The translations under genes were made by a program, and so were the position numbers. A stretch of DNA of 64,000 bases, taken from NCBI GenBank assembly GCA_025765595.1, contig JAIVFH010000119.1, positions 30,257 to 94,256 of the forward strand, written 5' to 3'. A model generated the notes under the pieces. It worked only from the letters and a program-made list of their open reading frames with translations. It was not told the origin of the DNA and did no database searches. Each line of letters starts with the position of its first letter. The stretch's first letter is position 1. Below, in pieces: positions 47,816 through 58,614 of the stretch. The stretch is from Obelidium mucronatum (lineage: Eukaryota; Chytridiomycota; Chytridiomycetes; Chytridiales; Chytriomycetaceae).

Positions 47816-48926
47816 TTACATTCCCAAGATGGCGAAAATAGTCAAAGCCATTACACTGGAAACTAACGCTGTTTCCGAGCAGGCAATTTCGCCACTCTTG
47901 GCACCAGATCCTCCAGCACTAGCTGTAGCGGTGGGAGTTGCTGAAGGAGTTCTTGTGTAAATTTGCTCAATTTGAGCTGCCACAATGGGTTGCACTTGGT
48001 TGCTATAAACACCTCTTGTTGCCCATTGGAACCAAACGTTTCCTAGGAGTGTACAAGTCTTTGACCACGAACCACATGGAAAAAAGAATGATAGCTGTCT
48101 TTGATTATTTCCGAAATCCAGTACTGCTGCAGCAACGCCAGAGTTGGGGGTGAAAGAGAGAATCGGTGTAACAGCTTTAGTGTCAAGGATTGTCGCCGGA
48201 AAGTTGCATGAGCTTTAAGTACGGAGATTAGTTGTTACAGGTTGATTGTCCTCTTGAACTTTATTTACTCACGCGTTTTGATAGCCATCGCCTGCGACAA
48301 GTGGGAAGAACTGGGTCAATCCGACCGAATCGCTTAGATTTTTTGAAGAAGTTGTGATAGAAAGGGTGGTCACGTAATTGCAAGTCTTGGCACCAAGGTA
48401 AGACGTGACTGTTCCATTGAAAACCAGTGAAGTAGGAATGTCATTGATGGCAATTAAAGGCACTCCGTATGTCTTTTGATAGTCATAAATTTGCCGCCAT
48501 TGCCATGAATATAGGGTGGGAAGGTAAGTGTCATTTGGGAAATGAGCTGTGAGTTGTAAGAACATGAACGATCAGATATGCCTTACACTGACCAAATCAA
48601 CAAACCGATCATTTGGCCGCTCGATAGAAGAAGAATACTATATCGTCCAACTGTCGAATTTTCATTGGTTGCTTCCAAGTTTAAAGGCGCATCCAGCAAC
48701 GAATTAGGAGTCAGAACAAGTGTGTCAAACTGAAACTTATAGCTCTTGAGAGTCATCTGAGGATACTCTTCAGATTGATCTCCCGGTGATAGAATTAGAG
48801 CCCTGGCATCGGTTTGTCTAGTTGGAGTTGGTACCAGTGGAATGGCTTCTTGGGAGCAACTACAGTCATGCATCCCAAAGCAAGACACCAAATAGCCGTG
48901 GCTGCAAACGGTGAGAGGAATATCAT
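47816..48926 (-). CDS. GPI-anchored Agd3-module protein without deacetylase domain
   Basis: Start at 48926 with a signal peptide (MIFLSPFAATAIWCLALGCM). After a slip near 48817 the chain carries one module homologous to modules A and B of the neighbouring deacetylase: LILSPGDQSEEYPQ, then after an intron LYSWQWRQIYDYQKTYGVPL, SCNFPATILDTKAVTPILSF, LSFFFPCGSWSKTC and WFQWATRGVYS. It then ends in a Ser/Gly/Ala-rich stretch and a hydrophobic tail (LVSSVMALTIFAILGM), a GPI-type signal. Introns lie near 48215-48272 and 48548-48590. No HTFTH or DD motif is present, so it probably binds polysaccharide at the surface instead of processing it. Confidence 0.6.
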
Positions 48927-49058
48927 TCACCACAGTAAGTTAAACAGGAAACAAAAATAGAACGAACAAGGACCAAAAAAAAATTCGAACACTTGTTTCA
49001 AAAATCGGATCACTTAAACAGGAGGCACGAGGATTGTTTGCTACAACGTATTAATGGT

Positions 49059-50199
49059 CTACAAGTCATCAACAGTAGTAGGAGGAAGGACATCAATCCC
49101 CCCAGTCAAAAATCCATCAGAAACCGCCGCTTGCATGATGGATCCGGAAATCATTTGGGATGTTTGAAGCATCAGACCCACGCTCTGAGTTTGCAGAATC
49201 GCCATCCTTTCTCTCTGAAAAAGATATTTGCTTAATACGCGATTGAACTTATCAAAAGCAACACCTTATAGTCTCCGTCCCTTGATAGTGCATCCAAATC
49301 GCTTTCAGCCGTTTCATGGTATTTCATATATTGTTGCCTTAGTTCTTTTGTCCCAAATACCGCTGAATGAGCAAGCCTTGAACCTTGAAGTCGACTAAAA
49401 ATATGTTTCTGCTTTTCGATCATTTGAACCTAGACGCATTTGTGAGTATGCGATTTACAAAAACAGACGCTAACCATCTTGTCGTCTTCGGTTACTTCTC
49501 CAGATCCATCAAACCAGGCCATTAAGACACCAAGCGCTGCAAAAACCAGTCTTCGCACAAGAGATGTTTGAACAGGGTTGACTTCTTCATCCAAGAAAGT
49601 GAGTGGAGAAATCAGACAAAGGACTTCTGCAGCACCACCCACTCCCAATAAAACCGCACCCCACAACCTCCATCGCGCTCTTCTCTCCACAGAAGAAATA
49701 ATTCCAACAATTATTGCAACGCTTATATACTCCAACAGTATAAACGGTAGGGAGAAGATGAAGTAATCGATTGCAGTCTCAGGTTGGCACCATGTGCATT
49801 CGACAAACGCAGAATGACCAACTTGACTATATACTCTTCGTGATTCGGGGGTTTTTAGACGGATAAAAAGCAGATCGATATGCGAGTCATTCCCCACAAT
49901 ATCATAGATTTCTTGAGCGCATTGAAGCGGTGTTTGACAGTTGACAGTGAAGAGTCTGGCTTTAACGACAAGTTTACCAGAATATTTGAAGAATCTGAAT
50001 AAGAAGCCCAGACGCCCGCTGCACTAGACACGGTCAAAAACAGGCTGAGCCCGAGGCAAACCCAGTCGAACTGCGTACGTATCCTACTTCGGATAACCTT
50101 CTGCCCACCTCCTGGACTACTTCCACCAAAGTAGCGCTGGATCCAAGATATCGCATAAGGCAGTAGCAGGAACACGATCCACTTCACTGTTTCTGACAT
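49059..50199 (-). CDS. Conserved-looking fungal multi-pass membrane protein, function unknown
   Basis: Start at 50199 (MSETVKWIVFLLLPYAISWI). Hydrophobic helices: WIVFLLLPYAISWI, DWVCLGLSLFLTVSSAAGVW, YFIFSLPFILLEYISVAIIV, WGAVLLGVGGAAEVLCLISP and FAALGVLMAWF. Between helices 2 and 3 is RRVYSQVGHSAFVECTWCQP, a loop resembling the 'YxxxGHxxxxxCxxC' signature I associate with uncharacterised fungal membrane proteins. The C-terminal third is charged and helical, with introns near 49417-49490 and 49215-49265, ending VLPPTTVDDL at 49059. A slip near 49890 joins the halves. Its ATG is only 28 bp from that of divergent NSA2. Confidence 0.6.
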
Positions 50200-50227
50200 T
50201 TTTGTTTTTTTAAGACTTCACCAAAAA

Positions 50228-51198
50228 ATGCCACAGAACGAATATATCGAAGAGAGCATCAAGAAGCACGGGCGCAAGTTTGACCACGATGAGCGAAAGT
50301 AAGAAGGGCGGCAGCTGTGTTTGGCAGTTGTGGAGGACTGACTGACTCTGACCTAGGCGCAAGCGAGAGGCCAGAGAAGGACACAAGGCTTCTCAGATTG
50401 CTCAAAAGCTGCAAGGGTTCAAGGCAAAGTTGCACAATAAGAAGAGGCACGCCGAGAAGATCCAGATGAAGAAGACGTATGTTGTCTGTGGGACACATCA
50501 CCACCCAAAAACTAATCCAACATTACCGTCTCCAGCATTAAAATGCACGATGAAGAAATAACAAGCAAAAGACTGGACAAGAACCTGTTTCAGAGGGCGC
50601 CGTCCCTACGTACTTGCTCGATCGTGAAAATCAAACAAGAGCTAAAGTCCTGTCTAACATGATCAAACAAAAGAGAAAGGAAAAGGCCGGAAAGTGGGTA
50701 TGTGTTAACGCTTTTTGCGAGAAGTCTGTTGTAGGCTTGTATGTGATTTAACGTGTTGTTATACAGGATGTACCAATTCCCAAAGTTAAAGGAATGGACG
50801 AAGCTGAAGTTTTTCGAGTTGTGAAATCTGGAAAGAGAAAATCAAAGGAATGGAAGCGAATGATTACGAAAGCGACATTTGTGGGAGAAGGATTCACACG
50901 TAAACCTCCGAAGTATGAGCGATTCATCCGCCCCATGGCACTCCGATACAAAAAGGCACATGTCACACATCCGGAGCTTGGTGCTACATTCTGTTTACCA
51001 ATTTTGGGCGTGAAGAAGAATCCAAGTAGTCCGATGTACACGAGTCTCGGTGTTATTACAAAGGGTACTGTAATCGAAGTCAATGTCAGTGAATTGGGAC
51101 TTGTCACTCAAAGCGGTAAAGTTGTGTGGGGCAAGTACGCGCAAGTAACAAACAATCCCGAGAATGACGGATGCATCAATGCTGTTTTATTGGTTTGA
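50228..51198 (+). CDS. NSA2: Ribosome biogenesis protein NSA2
   Basis: Nucleolar factor for 60S subunit assembly (27S pre-rRNA processing). Exons: 50228-50298, 50357-50476, 50536-50697, 50767-51198, about 260 aa, as in the family. Highly conserved: [100 protein letters not shown] and [20 protein letters not shown]. All splice junctions restore the family sequence. One 1-nt slip near 50550, in an otherwise perfectly conserved essential gene, is strong evidence for residual sequencing indels in this window. Confidence 0.95.
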
Positions 51199-51250
51199 GC
51201 ATCGGAGATATCTTTAAAATAAACCTTGACTTTGAACTTGCCGTGATATG

Positions 51251-51417
51251 ATGAACTTCAGACTGATCTTCACACTTCTCAACGACACCTCGATTCACGA
51301 AGAATGCATTGTAGGTATACTTAATAGTTGGAGATACTTGGATTGGGGAATTTCAGCGATTGCGAAAATTAATTGATGCTGGTACACCCTGGAAACGCCA
51401 AGGCCCGCATTGGCAAA
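51251..51417 (+). CDS. Possible small gene, fragmentary
   Basis: MNFRLIFTLLNDTSIHEECI followed by a GTAGGT...TTTCAG intron (about 51311-51357) and RLRKLIDAGTPWKRQGPHWQ ending at a GTAATC donor-like site. The spliced reading is coherent, but I recognise no family and cannot find a convincing last exon before the LPMO gene. It may be a real short gene or chance. Confidence 0.25.
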
Positions 51418-51651
51418 AGGTAATCAGCTCAAAACCTGATAAGAAACAATTCATCTTCATTCAAAGTATCCGCTTCTTCTCTTTATCATTGAATGAATCA
51501 CTTTTTGTCAACCCTTTCACAATCACATGGCTTATCGCGTGACAAAACCTACGACCACATCACATGCTCAAAAAAAGTGATGCAAAAAGAGCCACCCAAG
51601 AAAACGTTTTAAACGGGCAAGGACTTTTTCCCGCGATGGGATTAAGGAACT

Positions 51652-53305
51652 ATGCAGCTCACCACTGTCTTGGCGGCCATCGCTTTCACTGTTACACAAG
51701 TCTCAGCCCATGGAATGATGAACTGGCCCATCGCCAGAATTCTTCCAGGAGACCAACAAAACGGCTACACGTTCAACAGAGCAGCATCAAACAGAAACAC
51801 CGCCGTTCACCCAGACTCAGACATTAACTGTGCGTACCTCCCACAAGGGCCCATCTTCACCCAAGTCATGGCTCCTGGTGCAGCAACTCTTGACTACACT
51901 ATGACTGCTTTTCACTTGGGAGGCTGTGTTGCAAGGATTTCTCGTGACGGACAAAAGACATGGGAAGTTATCGGCGAAGACCCAACATGTGGTGTACAAG
52001 CCGTCAACACATCTGGTCGTGGTTCCATCAATGTAACCATTCCAGATGGGACCTACCAGGCAGTTATCCGTTGGACTTACACTGCCGCTAACGGTGGAGA
52101 TCCGAATGAAATCTTCAACAACTGCGCCGATGTCACTGTAGCACCATCCGGAACAAACAAGCACTTGCTGGTTGAACTGATGAGTGGTCCTTCACCGTGG
52201 TCGATTCAGCTTCCAAAAACTCCATGGCAGTACCAAGGATCTTCATGCCCTGTTCCTGGCGGAACTCTCTGTGCTGGACCGGGAAGCTCATTCATCAATC
52301 AATGTATTTCCCTTGCTGCTGGTGGAGGCTGGACTGGAGGCAGCTCTTACTATCAGTACCAATGTCCATTCGGAGCGACATGCCAGACTGTCAATGGTGT
52401 TGATGCTTGTGTTGGTGGCGCAGTAGTGACAAGTGCATCCTCTGTGGTACTTATTTTTTTGGTGAAGAAAGAAATGAGGCCTAACTTGAAGTACTTATTT
52501 TAACAGACAGCTTCCACAACTGCAACAACTATTCCTCCATCGGTCACGGCTCCTTCCAAAAGTGTAAGTCATCATTAATACCACACTTAGCGAGTCTAAT
52601 CAAGTATTGTCGCTTTAGACAACAACGACAACGACGACAACCACAACTATTCCTTCCACCACTAAGCCTACCACAACGACAACGATTCCTGCAACCACCC
52701 AGGCAAAAACAACAACTGTTGCGACTAGTTCCAAAACAACCAGTACTACAACAACAACTACTACCACACCAGCGGCAACCACAACCACAATCGTCAGTGG
52801 TGTTCAATGCTATCCAGCTTACGTTCCTGGAACAGTCTACCCTTCTGCTGGCGCTAAGGTCAGCTTCTCCAATGGCAACTATGTCAACAAGTGGTGGACG
52901 CAAAACGAGGCACCGGATTCTACCAAGCCAAACAGTGTGTGGACCTACGAAGGATCTTGTGGGGTTGTTGCAACTACCACTACCAGTAAGATTCAAAGCG
53001 TAACTCTTCCGACTGCCTCTGGATCCCCAACTTCTACTCCAACGTCTTTAGTAATTATTCCTGGAACTCCATGTCCCGTCCTTGCTGATAACTCCTTGCG
53101 ATTGCCATACCCTGCTGGTAAAACATGTGCAGATGTGAAACATGAGTGTCAAGCGTTTTGCTCCGCTAACCAGTGGTACAACATTCAACGCAACCAATGC
53201 TTTGGAGAGGATGCCAATAACACTGCAGTTCAATGGTGTCAATGCAATGATGTGACTTACTATGGGGTTGCTTTTGGCAAACCAACGACTGCTTGCCCAG
53301 TTTAA
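51652..53305 (+). CDS. Secreted LPMO-like copper oxidase with Thr-rich linker and CBM5/12-like chitin-binding module
   Basis: Signal peptide MQLTTVLAAIAFTVTQVSA is followed exactly by HGMMNWPIARILPG: the free N-terminal histidine needed for the copper brace of lytic polysaccharide monooxygenases. The catalytic domain continues with TAFHLGGCVARISRDGQ, EDPTCGV and GTYQAVIRWTYTAANGG, close in pattern to chitin-binding type-4/LPMO domains of early fungi and oomycetes; the AA family number is not certain. Introns: 52447-52506 and 52564-52618. A Thr-rich linker leads to CYPAYVPGTVYPSAGAKVSF and YVNKWWTQNEAPDS, a chitin-binding type-3 signature matching that in the tyrosinase. A six-Cys C-terminal segment (CPVLAD...CADVKHECQAFC...CQCND) ends the protein. 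No frame break. Confidence 0.8.
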
Positions 53306-54066
53306 TTTTTGTTCTTTTTCACTATGGTTAGATGCTTGTGCAGTTAAATACATTATGATGATGCTGGATTTGATGTGACAGTGCGGAGATTTGTCCGCGA
53401 TCACAATTCTTGATTAGGCTCTTGCTCGAATTGTGTTTTCTTTCGAAAACCGCATGCCGCAGGAACTTCAGCCATAGCGCAATCGATCGAGACAAACAAT
53501 ACCCTGGCTTCTCCGGGACTACTTTTGTTGATTTGGTTGTAGATACCGAGCTTTCAAAAAATAGTTTTTATTTGTAACCATGCACAACACTCAGCTACTT
53601 TACTATAAAAGATGCTTTTTGTTATTTTATAGAGGTATATTTATACTAATTAACTTGAATTATTATTATTATTTCAACAAAAAAGTAGATGGCCCAATAT
53701 TAATGCCAAAATGAAACAAGCTGCGCTGCACCATGAGCGTGAGTCCCATGATACCAGGCAGTCGCTACCGTCACAGTTGATGGCAGCGATGACAGTTGGG
53801 TTGGCACACTATCCAGACGGTTTGCCAACAGCGAAATGCTGCTATGGGTGGAGGAAGAAAAAAAAATGCGTCATTTATTCATTTGGAGGGCGAGTAAAGA
53901 CAAGTTTAGTGACTTTGTAATCAACTGCAGTGGCAGTTACTGGAATGTAATACCCGTCTGTAAAAAAGCAGCAATTAAAATTTCCAGTTCCACTCTTGGT
54001 TTGGGATGTAAAATCCGTCACTGAGAATTCCTTGACTTCTGTAATGAAACCTGGATTGGATTCAGA
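53306..54066. other. Convergent intergenic region
   Basis: About 760 bp between the LPMO gene and the unknown minus-strand gene, including both 3' ends. AT-rich runs at 53640-53700. No gene or repeat that I can support. Confidence 0.4.
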
Positions 54067-54944
54067 TTAATTTGAAATAGAACTAGAAAAATGGGAAATT
54101 TCAGCAAAACCTTCAAGATAATGCTCAAATTCGATTGCTCCTGAAAAGGTCGTTGTTTCTTTCACTTCATATCCGCCATCTTCACAAAACTCCAGTTGAT
54201 TGACATGAACTTGAACGAATTCAGACGCTTGCTCAGAAACAATCTCGACAAAGTGTTCATTTAACACTCGTTCAAAGGAATTGAAGAAATCCAATCCAAA
54301 AGTAACTCCGTGAAGGTCCGGCGTTGTTACTAGAGGTATTTGGAGATCGTTGAGGACGGAAGTCGAATCATCAAGAGATACAGCCATGCTGATCGGGTCA
54401 AATTCTGGACGGTTGGCTTTGAAGTGTTCCTTTTCATTTGCAAGGTCCATAGCAGCTGAGAGCAATCGACGAACTTGCGATACAACCGAAAGACTGGTCA
54501 TTCCGGTAAGAGCATCCACAAGCTTCTGGGTGCCTGGAACGGCAGTAACGGAAGCCGTAAATGCTGCTGCTAGTCCTTCGACACCTCTTAGACATATGGA
54601 CGATAGTTAATAGTCGATAACTTCATGATGAAGTCTTACGGAGGGAAAGGGCCCAATCGCCTGCCACACAACGCACAAAGTTTCACCAACAATCGCACCA
54701 AAGTTAGCTCCGCAGCATGCTTCACTAACTGTCGCCTCCACTTTGCATCCCGCACACAAAGGGCAAGGTGAGTGGCGAATTTTGCACTATTTGGGGGAAA
54801 CATAATGTCCACACTTTGCGAGACGTCAATGTTGGCGACCCAAGCCTGACCCTCGATAGTTGCAACACCAGTGTAAATGGCAATAAGTCCAATGTGGCGA
54901 GCCGTTTCCAACACCCCGATTGGATCAAAGCCTTTATGAAACAT
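54067..54944 (-). CDS. Hypothetical protein
   Basis: Not recognised. Start at 54944 (MFHKGFDPIGVLETARHIGL); first exon to about 54640 with VATIEGQAWVANIDVSQSVD and a basic-hydrophobic helix (WRRQLVKHAAELTLVRLLVK). A GTAAG...CTAAG intron (about 54585-54638) leads to GVEGLAAAFTASVTAVPGTQ, LVDALTGMTSLSVVSQVRRL and an acidic C-terminus. About 270 aa after one 1-nt correction at the junction. It is divergent from the neighbouring unknown gene; only about 53 bp separate the two candidate ATGs. Confidence 0.45.
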
Positions 54945-54997
54945 AATTTTTCGAATATGAAAAAAGAGAAGTATTGTGTAATTTGACTTTGCTCAAG

Positions 54998-56371
54998 ATG
55001 GGTACGTCAAGTTTCTGAAACACTTCCAAGTTCCTGGCTCACCCAATTTACCCCAGCGCTGGTTAATGCAAATTTCGAAGACTAAGTTGGTCCGAAACCA
55101 ACACGACTAGACGTTTATGCACAACCCGAATTTGGGCTGATTGTTTCTCCTGCCGATATGACCATCACCCCGGGAAGCATACAATATGCAAATTACTCCA
55201 GCGGATACGTTACAAAGCACGCACTATCTGCCACAGAGACTCCAAAATCAAAGATCAATGCTCGTGTTTTATCACCCACTGACTCTTTTACTGCAAGTGG
55301 GACAAACACAACATTTGAAGCCGAAGATCTGAGCAACAAGGTCTGGGTCCGAGTTCTCGATCCTGATCAAGTTACAACAAGTAAAGGGTCACCGATTGTT
55401 GTTTTGGGAGGATCAATCCAAACAATCACAAAGAAAACTCAAACGGGGGTCGAGACTCCTGTCAAATCCACGATTGTTTCCACCATCAGTGGGTCCATCA
55501 CTGGTACTAAAGTAAGCCACATGGTTGGAGCCATGATGACCCTCCCCTGCGGTTCAACTCGATACCAGGCGGCCAATGTGAACGAGAACAACCTGTCAGA
55601 TACGGACTCGACAAGAGTCATGGATTTCTACAATTCTAAAGTCACTAAAGCGGAAAATGCGTATCAAGCTAAATTGGAGGAGTATAACAGGAGACTTCAG
55701 ACCTTTGAAAATGCATACTGCGAAAATCCACAAGTCCTGGCTTCTGGCGATCCTGTTATCTTGACCACACCGCTCAAGGACTCCAAGAGAATTGTGACAT
55801 CTATTGTTGATACTGCCTTCAGAAATGGCAAACTTGATGCAGAAACACTTCTTGACTGTAGACGAGAAATTGAGGACAAAAAAGTAAAGTCTACGAAAGA
55901 CGTTTTGAAACTTGTTGGTCAAGTTGCTGATGATTGTAAATTGAGTGGCGTTGAGAAGGGTGAATTGGAGAAGGATTTGCGAGCCTTTGTAGATATTGGT
56001 TCATCAATGGCTTACCCCATCAGAAATGAAGGGAAGCTATATGAAGAGGAAACCAAGTTCAATGGACCTGGATTGATAGTAAGTGCCTCATCACGACATG
56101 AAAATTTTTTAATCAAGAAAAAATAGACACCAGTTGTAGCAGCTATGAGAAAAAATAATGTTCCAAACACTGATGTCAGTGTATCTGCAAAAAATCTGGA
56201 TGGAACTGTGAGGGTAATTACAACAGTGGCCATTGGCCCCAAAGAAATTTCCTTTGCAATTGTGCAACCAAGAGCAGTACAGGGCTCAGTCTTAAAAACT
56301 TGTATGGGTAACGAAGCAAATATTGTTGATACCTCTGCTGAAAAGGCCACTGTTGGCACTTGGATTCATTA
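54998..56371 (+). CDS. Hypothetical protein, beta-rich N-half and helical C-half
   Basis: Not recognised. A continuous frame from 55158 to 56078 is joined by a clear 48-nt intron (56079-56126) to a last exon ending at 56371 (TPVVAAMRKNNVPNTDVSV). Upstream, 54998-55157 can be read as leader exons (VSETLPSSWLTQFTPALVNA, VYAQPEFGLIVSPADMT) with a short intron around 55084-55108. The N-half is Thr/Ser-rich and strand-like (SPIVVLGGSIQTITKKTQTG, VSHMVGAMMTLPCGSTRYQ); the middle is a charged helix (KVTKAENAYQAKLEEYNRRL). The style recalls phage- or virus-like structural proteins, but that is only an impression. Confidence 0.5.
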
Positions 56372-56658
56372 ATTACGGGTTCCAAAAGATAAAGGATAGC
56401 AATTTTGAGTTATCTGCATAGTGAGACAATATTGATAAATAGTGTTGGACTGGATTTTTTGATGAAAACAAATGTGAAATGAATTAAATAAAAAGATTTG
56501 TTGGTTTTTGTGGTGGAAACAAAGTGTGCAATCTTTCCAAGGAAATGTGGAAAACGGTTGCTCGAAAGAGTCACACTGTGGGTAAAAAAGTACGAAAGTA
56601 AACAAACAGACTTTTCTTACTTGCACCGAAATTCACACAAAAACACGCACACCCACAA

Positions 56659-56997
56659 ATGACAACGCGGCACGAATCAAAAGACGCAGCGCAGGTGATG
56701 TCATCAACATCGCCTGCCCCACATTCGACGTACATAATGCATCCAATGTTGCAAACCGAGAGTGTTGCACCACCTCTTGTTGTTGACAGTGACCCACTCC
56801 ACCTCCACTCCACCGGTGCAGGTGTGACAACTCCATCCACCAATACAAGTGCTTCTGCCATTTCGGCAAATAGTGCCTTTGCAACATCTTCAACATCTGA
56901 TAATTTGCCATCACAACAAACCATTTCCACACCTGCCAAACACTCCTCAACATATGGTTTCATCTGCATCATCCTCAGGCATTCATTTGGAACTTAA
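56659..56997 (+). CDS. Possible Ser/Thr/Pro-rich peptide, uncertain
   Basis: 112-codon frame from an ATG at 56659 with strong Ser/Thr/Ala/Pro bias (PSTNTSASAISANSAFATSS). The opposite strand is also open over most of the length. No family features; it may be non-coding low-complexity DNA at the edge of the repeat zone. Confidence 0.2.
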   Translation: MTTRHESKDAAQVMSSTSPAPHSTYIMHPMLQTESVAPPLVVDSDPLHLHSTGAGVTTPSTNTSASAISANSAFATSSTSDNLPSQQTISTPAKHSSTYGFICIILRHSFGT

Positions 56998-57002
56998 TCC
57001 CA

Positions 57003-57082
57003 ACAATAGGGTTAGGGTAAGATTAAGGCTAGGGCCAGGGTTCTTTACTCATGGGGGAGGTTGGGGAGAGTTAGGGTTTCTC
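57003..57082 (+). repeat. Degenerate telomere-like (TTAGGG) stretch
   Basis: AATAGGGTTAGGGTAAG, TTAAGGCTAGGGCCAGGG and GTTAGGGTTTCTC occur close together. A second short patch (GGTTAGGGTTTAGGGTTAACCC) lies at about 59893-59915. This looks like internal telomere-type repeat, consistent with TTAGGG telomeres and a subtelomeric history. Confidence 0.5.
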
Positions 57083-57106
57083 CGGAAATTTTTATTATAT
57101 AAAAGT

Positions 57107-57178
57107 TGCCTACTGGGGGACTTGAACCCTTGGCCTGCATACCTCATGCCTGTGCTTTACCAACTGAGCTATAGGGGA
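57107..57178 (-). other. tRNA-like relic with intact A and B boxes
   Basis: On the minus strand TCCCCTATAGCTCAGTTGG starts a tRNA-shaped stretch: A box TAGCTCAGTTGG and B box GGTTCAAGTCC both fit the RNA polymerase III consensus. The anticodon loop would read AGG (proline-like), but position 33 is G, the D and T stems have mismatches, and the acceptor ends pair poorly. I read it as a tRNA-derived repeat (SINE head) or a tRNA pseudogene, not a working tRNA. Confidence 0.55.
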
Positions 57179-57481
57179 TATTAAGTTCTGTCATGAATCA
57201 ATATGCTTATTATGGAAAACAATGTTGTACAATTTCATAAATCAGACAGATATAAATAAAAATATGAGACAGTCCAAGTTAGACAAAAATAGAAGCTTGC
57301 ACTATCATGGATAGCATATAGAGTACTGAGTTATGGATAGCATAAAGAGTCTTGACAAGACTGAAATAGAGGTATGCAATCAAACTCTGCTGTCCAAATT
57401 GTTGATCTTTTTTACCACATATTAGACTAAGGGATAGATTATCAGAAAGTTTCAGACAATTGAAAAACAACGAAAAGTTGA

Positions 57482-57540
57482 CTATGCTGGGGATTGAACC
57501 AGTGACCCGCAAATTCAAAAGGAACAGCTTGTCAGATGAG
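57482..57540 (-). other. Second tRNA-like 3' half
   Basis: On the minus strand GGTCACTGGTTCAATCCCCA followed by GCATAG resembles a T-arm plus acceptor end with a B box, but there is no good A box upstream. Probably another tRNA-derived relic. Confidence 0.35.
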
Positions 57541-57601
57541 ATAAAATGCACACAAAGACAATGAAATTTTGTAAGTCTTTAGACTTTGAAAAAAGTCCAA
57601 T

Positions 57602-57862
57602 TAGACTGTCTAATTCAGACTGTCTAATTCAGACTGTCTAATTCAGACTGTCTAATTCAGACTGTCTAATTCAGACTGTCTAATTCAGACTGTCTAATTC
57701 AGACTGTCTAATTCAGACTGTCTAATTTAGACTGTCTAATTCAGACTGTCTAATTCAGACTGTCTTATTCAGACTGTCTAATGCAGTTAGACTGTCTAAT
57801 TCAGACTGTCTAATTTAGACTGTCTAATTCAGACTGTCTAATTTTTTAGACTGTCTAATTTA
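57602..57862 (+). repeat. 14-bp tandem repeat, about 18 copies
   Basis: Unit GACTGTCTAATTCA repeated almost perfectly; a few units have TTA for TCA or a short interruption (57781-57788). Every copy of GACTGTC is conserved. Confidence 0.95.
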
Positions 57863-57904
57863 ATGCCCAAAACGGAATGTGTGAATTTTGGGAAGACCTC
57901 AGGA

Positions 57905-58390
57905 AACAACGTTACACAAGGACGCTGGTTGTGCAAAATATCATGGCCAATCAGATTCGAAAATTTGCAGGAATGATTTTATCGGCTCACTTGAAAAATG
58001 ACATTACACAAGGCTATTGATGATTGTTAAGCCCAATCAGATGTGAAATTTTGGGATCAACCTTGTCCAGTCACCAGATAAATCACGTTACACAAGGGCA
58101 CTTTGTGTTAAAAATTTCATTCCCCATCAGATTCGGTATAATATTCAAAAGTCTACTTATAAGGTTACCTGGAAAATGACGTTACACAAGTTCTTAGATG
58201 ATGAAACATACCCCTATTTCAATCAATACAATAAAGAATACCTCTCTTAGACAACTATGCAATAATGTTACACAAGATATTACCTGCATGGGATAAAACT
58301 TTATTCAGGACTCTAATGTCAAGCATCGATTGAATTAGGTTACAAGAATCCATATTAGTTTAATGACGTTACACAAGTGTTACACGAGTC
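57905..58390 (+). repeat. About 90-bp tandem repeat with GTTACACAAG core
   Basis: The string (A)(C/A)(G/A)TTACACAAG recurs at about 57911, 58002, 58086, 58181, 58266 and 58367, spaced 84-101 bp. Between cores, diverged copies of AATTTCATGGCCAATCAGATTCG-like sequence can be seen in the first three units. No reading frame. Confidence 0.7.
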
Positions 58391-58447
58391 CTTAGTAATG
58401 TGGAACACTTTGAAAAATGCTGCATTAGATAAATCCAATAAAAATTG

Positions 58448-58540
58448 TCCTTTTTAGCCTCAGCTATAAAGCTACACATCCTTTTTCTCTGTGCGGCGAC
58501 ATTTTGCTGAGCCACCATTATAATAAAGTGATGGGCCCCC
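58448..58540 (+). repeat. Direct repeat, left copy
   Basis: About 93 bp starting TCCTTTTTAGCCTCAGCTAT, containing AGCTATAAAGCT and GTGCGGCGACATTTTGCTGA. It is almost identical to 61734-61827 (only a few differences), 3.29 kb away in the same orientation. Confidence 0.9.
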
Positions 58541-58614
58541 TATTTCATTGATTTGTCAATAAACGCTATTGTTAAGAAACTCGGTTTCCAATAATTACAA
58601 AATATTGGAAGTCG

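Noticed and set aside
57107..57178. Functional tRNA-Pro
   Set aside because: A and B boxes are good, but position 33 is not T, stems mispair and acceptor ends do not match.
57602..57862. Possible CRISPR-like array
   Set aside because: The units are contiguous 14-bp repeats with no unique spacers, in a eukaryotic context.
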